Below are positions 18,356 to 27,234 of a stretch of 49,525 nucleotides of DNA, one piece after another. How positions within the stretch are numbered: position 1 is the stretch's first letter; each line of letters opens with the position of its first letter. The notes under the pieces are model-generated. The model was not told the origin of the DNA, searched no databases, and worked only from the letters and a program-made list of their open reading frames with translations. The translations under genes and the position numbers were made by a program. The DNA comes from Cryobacterium sp. MLB-32. Lineage in GTDB: Bacteria > Actinomycetota > Actinomycetes > Actinomycetales > Microbacteriaceae. The DNA lies in contig NZ_JPRS01000027.1 of the NCBI RefSeq assembly GCF_000738085.1, positions 1 through 49,525 on the forward strand. The letters are read 5' to 3'.

Positions 18356-19480
18356 GTGGCTGAAAGCAATCATCTGGTAGATCTGGTTCAATACCGCATC
18401 GACGAATTCCTCATTACCCGCGATCCAATTGTGTCCCTGATCAGCTCCGACCTGACGCCACTCGTGGCCTTTTCTCGGCAGTTTCTCAGCGGTGGCAAGC
18501 GATTCCGGGCCCTGTTCTGTTACTGGGGCTGGCGGAGCGTGACGGCGGGCGACGGGCCTGCTCGACCGCACCAAGCGGGTGTCCCACGCGACGCAGACCT
18601 CGCCCCCATCGTGTCGGCTGCTTCTGCCCTTGAGATCTTCCACGCGGCCGCTCTCGTACATGACGACATCATCGACAATTCCGACACCCGCCGCGGCGCC
18701 GCATCCGCGCACAAGCTGTTCGAGAACCTGCACCGATCGGAGAACTGGGCCAGAGAACCGGTCGAATTCGGGCGAGCAGCGGCGATTTTGCTGGGCGATT
18801 TGCTACTCGGCTGGAGCGACGAGTTGCTCGACGAGGGCTTGGCCGTGCTGCCCGATGCAGCGGCCGCCCGTCAGGCCCGCCGGGAATTCAATCTCATGCG
18901 CACCGAGGTGACCGCCGGCCAATACCTGGACATTCTTGAGGAGCGTGCGTGGCGAACGTCTCCGGAGGACGAGCTTTTTGCCCGAGCAATGCGTGTCATC
19001 GAGTTCAAGTCCGCGCGTTACAGCGTGCTGGCTCCCCTGGTGATCGGGGCGGCACTCGCAGGAGGAAGCGCCGAACAGCTGAACTCACTCCGTGCGTTCG
19101 GCCTGCCGCTCGGTATCGCCTACCAGCTCCGGGACGACCTGTTGGGAGTCTTCGGAGACTCTTCACTGACCGGAAAACCGAGCGGCGACGATCTTCGCGA
19201 GGGGAAGAGAACGGTTCTCGTGGCCCTCGCGCGCCAGAACCTGAACGATTCCCAGCGCAGGCTTCTCGATGAGAATCTCGGCGACCCGGACCTCGACGCG
19301 ACGCGAATCCAGGTGTTGCAGGGCATCATCAGGGAGAGCGGGGCCATTGATCGGGTGGAAGACCTCATCACTCGGCACCTCAGCGAAGCCCTCACGGTGC
19401 TGGAGTCCGCGCCGATCTCGGCATCGGCCAGATCACAACTGACAATGCTCGCCGACAAGGTCGCCCGGCGAGCGTTTTAG
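18356..19480 (+). CDS. idsA: Polyprenyl (E-type) diphosphate synthase
   Basis: A 374-residue trans-isoprenyl diphosphate synthase, all-helical, which extends allylic diphosphates with IPP. It has SGGKRFRAL, the first Asp-rich motif VHDDIIDNSDTRRG, and the second Asp-rich motif QLRDDLLGVFGD followed by GKPSGDDLREGKRTVLV. Its place beside an Rv2175c-like gene and a PknL-like kinase matches idsA2 (Rv2173) of mycobacteria. Chain length cannot be read from sequence; it may serve menaquinone, carotenoid or lipid-carrier synthesis. It starts with GTG and appears leaderless. Confidence 0.88.
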   Translation: MAESNHLVDLVQYRIDEFLITRDPIVSLISSDLTPLVAFSRQFLSGGKRFRALFCYWGWRSVTAGDGPARPHQAGVPRDADLAPIVSAASALEIFHAAALVHDDIIDNSDTRRGAASAHKLFENLHRSENWAREPVEFGRAAAILLGDLLLGWSDELLDEGLAVLPDAAAARQARREFNLMRTEVTAGQYLDILEERAWRTSPEDELFARAMRVIEFKSARYSVLAPLVIGAALAGGSAEQLNSLRAFGLPLGIAYQLRDDLLGVFGDSSLTGKPSGDDLREGKRTVLVALARQNLNDSQRRLLDENLGDPDLDATRIQVLQGIIRESGAIDRVEDLITRHLSEALTVLESAPISASARSQLTMLADKVARRAF

Positions 19481-19511
19481 GTGCTGACAGCCGCGAGGCC
19501 CGGGCTCAGCG

Positions 19512-19559
19512 AGAGACTGGGCTAGGCCAGAGACTGGGCTAGGCCAGAGCCTGGGCTAC
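19512..19559. repeat. 17-bp tandem repeat across the 3' end of the Rv2175c-like gene
   Basis: The unit AGAGACTGGGCTAGGCC occurs at 19512-19528 and 19529-19545. A diverged partial third copy follows at 19546-19559. Each full unit carries a minus-strand TAG, so the repeat duplicates the stop-codon region of the neighbouring gene. It lies between two convergent genes and looks like slippage or a tandem duplication. Confidence 0.85.
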
Positions 19560-19880
19560 CCGACGAACTTCGGCCTTGCGCCCGGCGCGGAGAGCGGCAA
19601 TCGGCGCCACCCCGAGGCTGTCGTCCACGTCGAGGAGCCAGCTCATCGCCTGCTCGGGGGTGAAGCCGTCGTCATTCAGCACGAAGATGGTTCCACGCAG
19701 CTCGGGAAGCGGTGCACGGTCGCGCAAGAAATCTGCCGGGACCTGAAGCACGCCATCGCGGCGAATCGCGAGCAGATGATGGTCGTCGATCAGTTGCCGT
19801 ACCCGACTTTGGGTCAGTCCGAGCAGCTCAACAAGGTCAGGGATAGTGAGCCACTCGGGCTCTGAAAACTCTTCAGTCAC
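19539..19880 (-). CDS. Rv2175c-like winged helix DNA-binding protein
   Basis: A 113-residue protein. The N-terminal half is a helix-turn-helix (WLTIPDLVELLGLTQSRVRQLIDD). The C-terminal half (RGTIFVLNDDGFTPEQAMSWL) is the conserved partner domain of the Rv2175c family. In mycobacteria Rv2175c is a DNA-binding substrate of the PknL kinase encoded beside it. Here it is divergent from a LysM protein gene, and the PknL-like gene follows that. It starts with GTG; GGGAAGC about 9 nt upstream may be the ribosome site. The stop lies inside the 17-bp tandem repeat. Confidence 0.87.
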   Translation of the reverse strand: MTEEFSEPEWLTIPDLVELLGLTQSRVRQLIDDHHLLAIRRDGVLQVPADFLRDRAPLPELRGTIFVLNDDGFTPEQAMSWLLDVDDSLGVAPIAALRAGRKAEVRRVAQALA

Positions 19881-20033
19881 GTCTTAAGCTTCCCATGATT
19901 CTGTGAAGTCGCAAAATGACTCGCGAAAGAATCGCGCGATCTGTCACGAACACACCTGTCACACTGATTGACTCGACTAATCATCTGTGTCAACCTCGAC
20001 CCGGGGCTTGGGTTACGAACGAACAGGAGTTCC

Positions 20034-21305
20034 ATGTCCACCGAGGTGCACAGAATCCCCGCCACGAGCGGCGCATCAGAGAAAACTGACCGCTCCCGGC
20101 GCGCACAACCCGCCGAACGGCGAGGGCGGGGTGCTCTTCTCACGGTTCCGATCGTTCTTGTCGGCACGCTGGCCATCAGCCTGAATCTTGCCGCACCGGC
20201 CCACGCCGCGGTTGTGAAGAAGCCGCTTAATCCCCGATTCGTCGAGGCCGGAGCCGATCACTCGTCCGCGCGGAGCGCGCCTGGCCGTGTCTCGAAGTCG
20301 GCCGCAACCGAGACGGCGCCGGCGCAGTACTCCGTCGCCCAGGGCGATACGGTCAGTGGCATTGCCGCGCGTTTCGGCCTCTCGACTCCTGCCGTACTGT
20401 CCCTCAACGGTCTCGACTCAGCGGCGTTGATTTTTCCCGGGCAGGTTTTGAACCTCTCCGCTGCAGCCGCACCGAGCGTGGCCGCCGCGCCATCGACGCC
20501 GGTGTCGACACACACGGTGCAGAGCGGCGATACCATCGGCGGCATCGCAGCCGCGCACGGACTGTCAACCGACGTCGTTCTCGCCGCGAACGGACTGGAG
20601 CGCAGCAGCGTCATTTATCCCGGCCAGTCCATCGTGCTCCCCACCGCCGAATCCGCCACCATTGTTCCCGCGGCGTTCATCACGCCTATGGCCCCGGCGA
20701 CCGCGCCGGCAGCATCGCAGTACACAATCGCCAGCGGAGACACGATCAGTGCCGTCGCCGCGACGGCGGGCGTCAAAGTGCAGGACATTTTGGATGCAAA
20801 CGGACTGGGATGGTCAAGCATGATCTATCCCGGGCAGGTGCTCACCATTCCGTCACCCGAAGCGCTGGCCGCAGCCGAGCGCGCCGAGGCTGTCACGCCG
20901 TTGTCGTCGGAGATGCGCCAGAACGCCTCCACCATTGTGGCAGTCGGCCGTTCCCTGGGCGTCTCGGACTACGGGCTCGTCATCGCCCTGGCCGCCGCGG
21001 CACAGGAATCGGGATTGAAGAACCTTGATTACGGCGATCGCGATTCGCTCGGCCTGTTTCAGCAACGGCCGAGCGTGGGGTGGGGAACTCCCGAGCAGGT
21101 CCTGGATCCGACGCGAGCGACCCTCGCGTTCTTCGGGGGCCCCAGCAATCCCAACCCCGGGGTGACCCGCGGCCTGCTCGAAATAGCCGGCTGGGAATCC
21201 ATGACGGTCACCGATGCCGCACAAGCGGTTCAGATTTCTGCTTTCCCGAACCACTACGCGAAATGGGAGATCTCTGCCCGGTCATGGCTCGGCCAGCTCG
21301 GCTAG
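20034..21305 (+). CDS. Secreted triple-LysM protein with lysozyme-like C-terminal domain
   Basis: A 423-residue exported protein. A basic N-terminus precedes a hydrophobic signal segment ending AAPAHA (about residue 58). Three LysM domains follow (about 98-143, 159-205, 229-275; each begins Y/H-x-V/I-x-x-GDT). The C-terminal domain (about 289-423) carries AAAQESGLKNLDYGDRDSLG and LFQQRPSVGWG, typical of actinobacterial lysozyme/transglycosylase-like domains, with the likely catalytic Glu in QESG. It probably binds and trims peptidoglycan. The ATG at 20034 has AGGAG 4 nt upstream. It precedes the PASTA kinase gene on the same strand. Confidence 0.88.
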   Translation: MSTEVHRIPATSGASEKTDRSRRAQPAERRGRGALLTVPIVLVGTLAISLNLAAPAHAAVVKKPLNPRFVEAGADHSSARSAPGRVSKSAATETAPAQYSVAQGDTVSGIAARFGLSTPAVLSLNGLDSAALIFPGQVLNLSAAAAPSVAAAPSTPVSTHTVQSGDTIGGIAAAHGLSTDVVLAANGLERSSVIYPGQSIVLPTAESATIVPAAFITPMAPATAPAASQYTIASGDTISAVAATAGVKVQDILDANGLGWSSMIYPGQVLTIPSPEALAAAERAEAVTPLSSEMRQNASTIVAVGRSLGVSDYGLVIALAAAAQESGLKNLDYGDRDSLGLFQQRPSVGWGTPEQVLDPTRATLAFFGGPSNPNPGVTRGLLEIAGWESMTVTDAAQAVQISAFPNHYAKWEISARSWLGQLG

Positions 21306-21362
21306 TCCTGTCGGTTGAGGCGGCGCGCGGCGTTCTAGCAGGATGTTGCGGTCGAGCTTCTC

Positions 21363-21368
21363 TAGACT
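21363..21368 (+). promoter_or_regulatory. -10 box TAGACT, leaderless promoter of the PASTA kinase gene
   Basis: TAGACT ends 6 nt before the GTG at 21375. No ribosome binding site is visible. It lies in the 69 bp gap after the LysM gene, so the kinase can be transcribed independently. Confidence 0.6.
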
Positions 21369-21374
21369 CAACTG

Positions 21375-23327
21375 GTGAGTGAAACTCCGACCGACCAGAT
21401 GATCGGCCGTCTGATAGACGGCCGATATCAGGTGCGCTCCAGAATTGCTCGCGGCGGCATGGCGACGGTCTATCTCGCCACCGATCTGCGACTCGAACGT
21501 CGGGTGGCGATCAAGATCATGCATGGCCACCTCGCGGACGACAATGCGTTCAAGAGTCGGTTCATTCAGGAGGCACGTTCTGCCGCGCGGCTGGCGCACC
21601 CGAACGTCGTGAACGTCTTCGACCAGGGGCAGGATGCCGACACCGCGTATCTCGTGATGGAGTACCTCCCGGGGATCACGCTGCGAGACCTGCTCAAGGA
21701 CTACGGAAAACTCACTCCGGAGCAGACCGTGGACATACTCGAGGCGGTCCTGAGCGGACTTGCAGCCGCTCACAAGGCGGGAATCGTGCACCGGGACATC
21801 AAGCCGGAAAACGTGCTTCTCGCCGACGACGGCCGCATCAAAATCAGCGATTTCGGTCTGGCGAGAGCGGTGAACAACAACACCGCGACCGGTCAGGCCC
21901 TGCTTGGCACCATCGCCTACCTCTCCCCCGAACTCGTGACCCGAGGCATTGCCGATGCGCGAAGCGACATCTATGCGCTCGGTATCATGACGTTTGAAAT
22001 GCTCACCGGCGAACAGCCGTACGTGGGTGAGGCTCCGATGCAGATCGCCTACCAGCACGCTAACGACACCGTGCCCCGTCCCAGCAGCAAGGTTCCGTCC
22101 ACGCCGCGCGACCTCGACGAACTCGTGCAGTGGGCCACGGCACGCGATCCGGAACAACGGCCTCGCGATGCGCGCGTCATGCTCGATCAGCTCCTTGCCG
22201 GCCGCGGACACTCCGATCTCTCAGCACAGCCGACGGGATCGCAACCGACGGAGTTGCAACCGACGATGATGCTTCCCAGCATCACGTCCGCCACGGCTAA
22301 CGCCGAGACACAGATTCTCGGTGGCACGCCGCCGACGAATGTGCTCGGGCCGCTCACGGCTACCGGAGCGGGACCGCAGCAGCCCGACAACAGCACGCGC
22401 CTCGAAACCAAAGCCAGACGCCGAAAAGGGCGCGGCTTCTGGCTCTTTGCCCTCGTTCTCCTGATCGCTGCGACCCTCGGGGGTACCGGCTGGTACTTCG
22501 GCTCTGGCCCCGGTTCCGACATCGCAGTGCCCATGGTGGTGGCCTTGAGCCCCGCGGATGCTGCCGCGCAGCTCACGGCAGTGGGACTGGAGTCCACGCA
22601 AAGCACGACCTACAGCGCCGACGTGCCAGAGGGCATCGTGATCGCGACCGACCCGGGAGACGGCACACGCGTGCCGAAAGACAGCGTCGTGACGATCATC
22701 GTATCGCTGGGCCTGCAGCCGATCACCCTTCCCCCTTTGGCTGGAATCAGTCAGGAGGCGGCGACCGCGGAAATCACCGGACTTCTCGCCACGGTCGGCG
22801 CCGTGGACTCGGTGTTCGACGGCTCGGCCAAGGCCGGAATCGTGCTCTCGGCCACTCGGGCGAGCGACGACGTCGACGTATCGCAGGGCGGCGCGTACTT
22901 CCAGGGACTCGACGTCAACCTCGTGGTCTCCCTCGGTTCAGTTCCCGATGTGGCCGGCAAAACGGTCGCGGAGGCAACGAGGACACTCGCGGCCCAGGGA
23001 CTGGTCGCCGCGTCCGGCCAGCAGACCTACAGCGACAGCGTCCCTGAGGGCAATGTCGTATCGGCTGCCGTGCCCGATGCTCCAGTCCGTACCGGAGCGA
23101 CCATTACGTTGACTATTTCCCGCGGACCCGAACCGGTGCAGATACCCGATGTCGTCGGAAAGCCGTGGTCCGAGGCTAAGCAGATTCTCGAAGACGCGAG
23201 CTTGAAACTCGACTACAACATCTTTGCCGATGCCGCCCCCGGCCTGTTCACCGTGACCAAGGTCACGCCGGGAGCGGGTCAATCCGTTCCCCGCGGCAGC
23301 AGCGTCAAGATCAACTTCTCGGCCTAG
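21375..23327 (+). CDS. pknL: PASTA-domain serine/threonine protein kinase, PknL-like
   Basis: A 650-residue membrane kinase. The N-terminal Hanks-type domain has the glycine loop RGGMATVY, VAIK (Lys47), HRDIKPEN (139-146) and DFG (159-161). A Pro/Thr-rich juxtamembrane region, one transmembrane helix (about 354-375) and four extracellular PASTA repeats (about 378-650) follow; PASTA repeats sense peptidoglycan fragments or lipid II. The neighbouring Rv2175c-like and idsA genes favour the PknL lineage. Mycobacterial PknL lacks PASTA repeats, so this copy is PknB-like in architecture. GTG start, apparently leaderless. Confidence 0.92.
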   Translation: MSETPTDQMIGRLIDGRYQVRSRIARGGMATVYLATDLRLERRVAIKIMHGHLADDNAFKSRFIQEARSAARLAHPNVVNVFDQGQDADTAYLVMEYLPGITLRDLLKDYGKLTPEQTVDILEAVLSGLAAAHKAGIVHRDIKPENVLLADDGRIKISDFGLARAVNNNTATGQALLGTIAYLSPELVTRGIADARSDIYALGIMTFEMLTGEQPYVGEAPMQIAYQHANDTVPRPSSKVPSTPRDLDELVQWATARDPEQRPRDARVMLDQLLAGRGHSDLSAQPTGSQPTELQPTMMLPSITSATANAETQILGGTPPTNVLGPLTATGAGPQQPDNSTRLETKARRRKGRGFWLFALVLLIAATLGGTGWYFGSGPGSDIAVPMVVALSPADAAAQLTAVGLESTQSTTYSADVPEGIVIATDPGDGTRVPKDSVVTIIVSLGLQPITLPPLAGISQEAATAEITGLLATVGAVDSVFDGSAKAGIVLSATRASDDVDVSQGGAYFQGLDVNLVVSLGSVPDVAGKTVAEATRTLAAQGLVAASGQQTYSDSVPEGNVVSAAVPDAPVRTGATITLTISRGPEPVQIPDVVGKPWSEAKQILEDASLKLDYNIFADAAPGLFTVTKVTPGAGQSVPRGSSVKINFSA

Positions 23328-23362
23328 GTCACGCTGACGCCATCACGATGGCCCGGTAACGT

Positions 23363-24637
23363 CTAGGCCTTCGTGACGTCCACGCCGAGCAGGGCACTGA
23401 TCGCCAGAGCCGCCAGTGCCGGGTTGTCGACGCCCGTGTCGGCAGCGGAGTCCAGAACGGCCAGCGCCGCGGGCGTGTCGAGGTCGTTGTTCAGGCATTC
23501 CCTGACCCGTTCGATGACGGAACCGGCTGAGGCCGTCCCGGTCGGTTCCGCGGCGGAGAAGGCGGATCGGTAACGGGCCAGCCGGTGCTCCGCCTCGTGC
23601 AGGAGCGGCTCCGTCCAGGTCCAGTTGGTGCGATAGTGCTGCGCCAGCAGGGCGAGACGGATCGCGCGCGGGTCGGTTCCGCCGCTGCGCAGACCGGAGA
23701 CCAACACAAGGTTTCCCAGTGACTTGCTCATCTTCTCGCCCTGATAGGCCACCATACCGGTGTGGCTGTAGACGCCGGCGAGAGGATGCCCTGATAAGGC
23801 TGCGGCGTGTCCGGCACTCATATCGTGGTGCGGGAAGACGAGGTCCGAGCCGCCGCCCTGAACCGTGAAGTCGGTTCCCAGCTCTTTCAAGGCGATGACC
23901 GAGCATTCGATGTGCCAGCCAGGACGACCGGCACCGACGGCCGATGCCCACTGCGGCTCCCCGGCGCGGGCCGCCCGCCAGAGCATCGGGTCGAGCGAAT
24001 CGCGCTTGCCCTCACGGTCGGGGTCTCCCCCGCGCTCGGCGAAAAGCGCCAGCATCGTGTCCCGGTCGAGATTGCTCTCGTCGCCGAGGCGCCAGTCGGT
24101 GAGTTCCTGGGCGGCAACGATGTCGAAGTACAGGTCGGAGCCGACGGCGCCATCGGCTCCGGCGACAGCCTCGGGAGTCTCCACCGCGTACGCCAACCCG
24201 GCATCGCGGAGTTTCGTGACCGCTGCGGCGACCTCGTCGATGACCTCGGTCACGGCTACATAGTCGTCGGGTGGAATGATGCCCAGCGCTTCCATGTCGG
24301 TGCGGAAGAGCTCCACCTGAGATTCCGCCAGTTCACGCCAGTCCACGCCAGTGGCGATCGCACGCTCGAGCAGCGGGTCGTCGACATCGGTGACGTTCTG
24401 GGCGTAGTGCACGCGGAAACCGGCGTCGAGCCAGACCCGCTGCAGCGTGTCGAAGGCCAGATAGGTGGCCGCATGGCCGAGGTGGGTGGCGTCGTACGGC
24501 GTGATACCGCACACATACAGACGCGCAACATCAGCAGGCCTGGCTTCGACCAAACCGTTCGTGGCCGTGTCATGCAGCCAGGGTGCGCCTGAGCGACCTG
24601 GTAGTGAGGGGATATCTGGTCGCTTCCATGCACGCAT
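23363..24637 (-). CDS. mshC: L-cysteine:1D-myo-inositol 2-amino-2-deoxy-glucopyranoside ligase MshC
   Basis: MshC joins cysteine to GlcN-inositol in mycothiol synthesis and is related to cysteinyl-tRNA synthetase. The 424-residue protein starts MRAWKRPDIPSLPG. It has LYVCGITPYDATHLGHAATY with the HIGH-type motif HLGH, the metal-site region HIECSVIALKELG, PHHDMSAGHAA, and KMSKSLGN. The LPGR start and ITPYDATHLGHA string separate MshC from CysS. It is convergent with the kinase gene (35 bp apart) and sits just after uppP. A -10 box directly upstream suggests separate leaderless expression. Confidence 0.95.
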   Translation of the reverse strand: MRAWKRPDIPSLPGRSGAPWLHDTATNGLVEARPADVARLYVCGITPYDATHLGHAATYLAFDTLQRVWLDAGFRVHYAQNVTDVDDPLLERAIATGVDWRELAESQVELFRTDMEALGIIPPDDYVAVTEVIDEVAAAVTKLRDAGLAYAVETPEAVAGADGAVGSDLYFDIVAAQELTDWRLGDESNLDRDTMLALFAERGGDPDREGKRDSLDPMLWRAARAGEPQWASAVGAGRPGWHIECSVIALKELGTDFTVQGGGSDLVFPHHDMSAGHAAALSGHPLAGVYSHTGMVAYQGEKMSKSLGNLVLVSGLRSGGTDPRAIRLALLAQHYRTNWTWTEPLLHEAEHRLARYRSAFSAAEPTGTASAGSVIERVRECLNNDLDTPAALAVLDSAADTGVDNPALAALAISALLGVDVTKA

Positions 24638-24643
24638 GCAACC

Positions 24644-24649
24644 AGCCTA
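24644..24649 (-). promoter_or_regulatory. -10 box TAGGCT, leaderless promoter of mshC
   Basis: On the minus strand TAGGCT ends 6 nt before the mshC ATG (24637). It begins one base after the uppP stop codon, so the rest of the promoter lies inside uppP coding sequence. Confidence 0.6.
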
Positions 24650-24650
24650 A

Positions 24651-25505
24651 CTACGCGGAGATGACGTTCGTTGCCAACAGCACGAAGAGCACCGTCCCGA
24701 TCACGATGCGGTAGATCACGAAGGGGAGGAAACTGTGCTTGGAGATATAGCCCATGAAGAACTTGATCACGAACAGGGCGACGACGAAGGCGACGACGGT
24801 GGCGACGAGTGTTTCCAGCGGTCCGAAAATCTCCGGCTTGCAGTTCGTGGCTCCAGCCAGGCAGGGATCCGCAATGGATTTGTACATCTGGTAGAAGCCG
24901 CTGCCCAACACGGCGGGGATGGCCAGCAGGAAGGCGTACCGTGCGGCGGCAGCTCGCTCGTAGCCCATGAACAGACCGAAGGTGATCGTGCCACCGGAAC
25001 GCGAGACGCCCGGAATCAGCGCGAGAGACTGGGCGAATCCGTAGACGACGCCGTCGCCGACCGTCATGTCGTTCAGCCGACGACGCTTGGCGCCAACGTG
25101 GTCCGCAATGCCGAGCAGGATGCCGAAGCCGATGAGCATCGAGGCGGTGATCCACAGCGAACGCAGAACGGTTTCGATCTGGTCCTGGAAGACCAGACCG
25201 AGCACGACGATCGGCAGCGAGCCGAGAATGATGAGCCATCCCATCCGGGCATCGGGATCGTTGCGCGGCACGCGGCCGACGAGCGACCGGGACCACTGGC
25301 CGATAATGCGCACGATGTCTCGCCAGAAGAAGATGACGACGGCGAGCTCGGTACCGATCTGGGTAATCGCCGTGAATTGTGCTCCGGGGTCCTCCCCCGT
25401 GCCCAAGAGCTGGCCCACGATCGAAATATGGGCACTCGAAGACACCGGAAGAAACTCGGTCAGGCCCTGAACAAGACCCAGAATGATCGCATTGATGAGG
25501 TCCAC
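24651..25505 (-). CDS. uppP: Undecaprenyl-diphosphate phosphatase UppP (BacA)
   Basis: UppP removes a phosphate from undecaprenyl diphosphate to recycle the lipid carrier for peptidoglycan and other polymers. The 284-residue polytopic protein begins with the family signature [20 protein letters not shown]. It also has the second motif [19 protein letters not shown], holding the catalytic region, and multiple membrane helices. GTG start with GGAAGC upstream. Its place near mshC and an M20 peptidase gene resembles the Rv2130c-Rv2141c region of mycobacteria. Confidence 0.97.
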   Translation of the reverse strand: MDLINAIILGLVQGLTEFLPVSSSAHISIVGQLLGTGEDPGAQFTAITQIGTELAVVIFFWRDIVRIIGQWSRSLVGRVPRNDPDARMGWLIILGSLPIVVLGLVFQDQIETVLRSLWITASMLIGFGILLGIADHVGAKRRRLNDMTVGDGVVYGFAQSLALIPGVSRSGGTITFGLFMGYERAAAARYAFLLAIPAVLGSGFYQMYKSIADPCLAGATNCKPEIFGPLETLVATVVAFVVALFVIKFFMGYISKHSFLPFVIYRIVIGTVLFVLLATNVISA

Positions 25506-25542
25506 GCGTGCTGCTTCCGCTGGTGATCGCCTCGAAGGCCGA

Positions 25543-26868
25543 TTAGTACTTCGAGAGCAAGTCCGTCAAAACCTGCCTGCCAAACACTAATGCGTCCAGG
25601 GGCACTCTTTCATCCACGCCGTGGAACATGGCCGGAAAATCCAAGTCGGCGGGGAGGCGGAGCGGTGCGAAGCCGTAGCCCTTGATGCCGAGGGTCCTGA
25701 GGGCCTTGTTGTCGGTGCCGGCCGAGAGCAGGTAGGGCAGCACGGGGGCTCCCGGATCGTGCCGGCCGAGGGTCTCCACGACGGCGTCGACAAGCGGGCC
25801 ACCGAATTCGGTCTCAAGTCCGACGTCCCGGTGCATGATGACGATCTCGATGTCTGGCCCGACGAGGTCGGCGAGTTCAGCGAGGACGTTGTCTTCCTCG
25901 CCCGGAAGCGAGCGGATGTCGATGAGCGCCTCGGCCGTGTCAGGGATCACGTTGTGCTTGTACCCCGCGGTCAGGCCGGTGGGGTTGGTTGTGGTGCGCA
26001 GGCTGGCCTGGATGAACCCCGCGGCGGTGCCGGTGGCCAGCGCGAGTTCGTCCGGACCGACGCGCTGCGGGTCGACATCAAGAATTCTGGCCAGTTCGGC
26101 GAGTAGCTGCGAGGTCGTGTCCGTCAAACGAATCGGCCACTCACGGCGACCGACCTTCGCAACAGCCTCGGCCAGGCGTGTGATGGCATTGTCGTGGTGT
26201 ACTCGGGATCCGTGGCCGGCGCTCCCCCTGGCGACCAGTTTCACCCAGATAAGCGCCTTCTCTCCGGTCTGCAGCAAATAGGCGCGTCGACCGGCCAGGG
26301 TGATCGAGTAGCCACCGACCTCGCTGATCGCTTCCGTGGCGCCCGCGAACAACTCAGGACGCTCACGCGCGAGATAACCGGAGCCGAGGACGCCTCCGGC
26401 CTCTTCGTCAGCGAAGAAGGCGATCACGAGATCACGTTCCGGCATACCGCCGGAGCCGATGATGTCGGTGAGAGACGCCAGGATCATCGCGTCCATGTTC
26501 TTCATGTCCACGGCGCCACGGCCCCAGAGCAGACCGTCCTTGATGACGCCGCCGAAGGGATCCACACTCCAGTTGGCGGGATCGGCCGGCACCACGTCGA
26601 GGTGACCGTGCACCACGAGGGCGCTGCGGCTGCTGTCGCGCCCTTTCACCCGCGCGACCACACTCGTGCGGCCCGGCTCAGAATCGAAGAGCTCAGGGGC
26701 CAGCCCGAGGCCGCGAAGGTGGGCGGCGACGTACTCGGCCGCATCCGTTTCGCCGTTGGATCGCCCCTCGCCGTAGTTCGTGGTGTCGAGACGAATCAGG
26801 TCGCGGGCCAGTATCGCCGTGAGATCGAGTTCGGCGTCTGCCGGGGGGCTGGAAGTGAGGGAAACCAT
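25543..26868 (-). CDS. M20 family metallopeptidase
   Basis: A 441-residue zinc peptidase or acylase of the M20/DapE/carboxypeptidase group. It has the metal ligand motif [10 protein letters not shown], a second ligand in GRGAVDMKN, the catalytic acidic pair in FFADEEAGG, and [12 protein letters not shown] in the lid region. The C-terminal [12 protein letters not shown] and [10 protein letters not shown] follow. The frame is open further upstream, but the ATG at 26868 ([10 protein letters not shown]) gives the normal length and lies 7 nt after a -10 box. It resembles Rv2141c by neighbourhood; the substrate is unknown. Confidence 0.9.
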   Translation of the reverse strand: MVSLTSSPPADAELDLTAILARDLIRLDTTNYGEGRSNGETDAAEYVAAHLRGLGLAPELFDSEPGRTSVVARVKGRDSSRSALVVHGHLDVVPADPANWSVDPFGGVIKDGLLWGRGAVDMKNMDAMILASLTDIIGSGGMPERDLVIAFFADEEAGGVLGSGYLARERPELFAGATEAISEVGGYSITLAGRRAYLLQTGEKALIWVKLVARGSAGHGSRVHHDNAITRLAEAVAKVGRREWPIRLTDTTSQLLAELARILDVDPQRVGPDELALATGTAAGFIQASLRTTTNPTGLTAGYKHNVIPDTAEALIDIRSLPGEEDNVLAELADLVGPDIEIVIMHRDVGLETEFGGPLVDAVVETLGRHDPGAPVLPYLLSAGTDNKALRTLGIKGYGFAPLRLPADLDFPAMFHGVDERVPLDALVFGRQVLTDLLSKY

Positions 26869-26875
26869 GATGTTC

Positions 26876-26881
26876 ACGCTA
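26876..26881 (-). promoter_or_regulatory. -10 box TAGCGT, probable leaderless promoter of the M20 peptidase gene
   Basis: TAGCGT on the minus strand ends 7 nt before the ATG at 26868, with no ribosome site between. An in-frame GTG overlaps the box, making it an unlikely start. Confidence 0.45.
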
Positions 26882-26931
26882 CCTGCATCACCCGAGTGGC
26901 GCCGTGGGTCAAACGTACTCAGAAACCGTGC

Positions 26932-26937
26932 TAGATT
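26932..26937 (+). promoter_or_regulatory. Possible -10 box for the tRNA-Leu gene
   Basis: TAGATT lies 43 nt upstream of the tRNA. A GTCAAA-like element about 18 nt upstream could serve as a weak -35. Plausible but not distinctive. Confidence 0.4.
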
Positions 26938-26979
26938 ATTACCTCGGCAGCCGGTTTTACACGGCGGCCGTTTCACCCA

Positions 26980-27064
26980 GTCCGGGTGGCGGAATTGGTA
27001 GACGCGCTGGCTTGAGGTGCCAGTGCCCGTTAAGGGCGTGTGGGTTCAATTCCCATCTCGGACA
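26980..27064 (+). tRNA. tRNA-Leu (anticodon GAG)
   Basis: An 85-nt class II tRNA. The acceptor arm GTCCGGG pairs with CTCGGAC (one G-U), followed by discriminator A. The anticodon stem CTGGC/GCCAG encloses TTGAGGT, giving anticodon GAG at 27014-27016, which reads CUC/CUU leucine codons. A long variable arm (TGCCCGTTAAGGGCG) and the T-arm GTGGG-TTCAATT-CCCAT are present. The 3' CCA is not encoded. Confidence 0.97.
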
Positions 27065-27111
27065 CGGAGATTACTCGAGAAGTAATCAACGAGGACTGGT
27101 TGAGACAGTTC

Positions 27112-27147
27112 AGAAGGCCGGATCTTAGGATCCGGCCTTCTCTCGTT
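27112..27147 (+). terminator. Rho-independent-type terminator after tRNA-Leu
   Basis: A perfect 13 bp stem (AGAAGGCCGGATC with GATCCGGCCTTCT) with loop TTAG. A pyrimidine-rich but broken tail (CTCGTT) follows. It lies 48 nt after the tRNA. A smaller hairpin (ATTACT/AGTAAT) sits between them at about 27070-27087. Confidence 0.8.
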
Positions 27148-27222
27148 AACGACGTATCCCCCTCTCGAGGACGTGCGGTCACCTGATTCGCGGAGGCCCT
27201 ATTCTGTTGGCTCCATGTGCAC

Positions 27223-27228
27223 TAGGTT
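27223..27228 (+). promoter_or_regulatory. -10 box TAGGTT, leaderless promoter of the GAP-family gene
   Basis: TAGGTT ends 6 nt before the ATG at 27235, matching the leaderless spacing seen elsewhere in the window. Confidence 0.55.
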
Positions 27229-27234
27229 CAATCC

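Noticed and set aside
23339..23352. GCCAT/ATGGC hairpin between the convergent kinase and mshC genes as a terminator
   Set aside because: Only a 5 bp stem with a 4-nt loop and no T tract on either strand.
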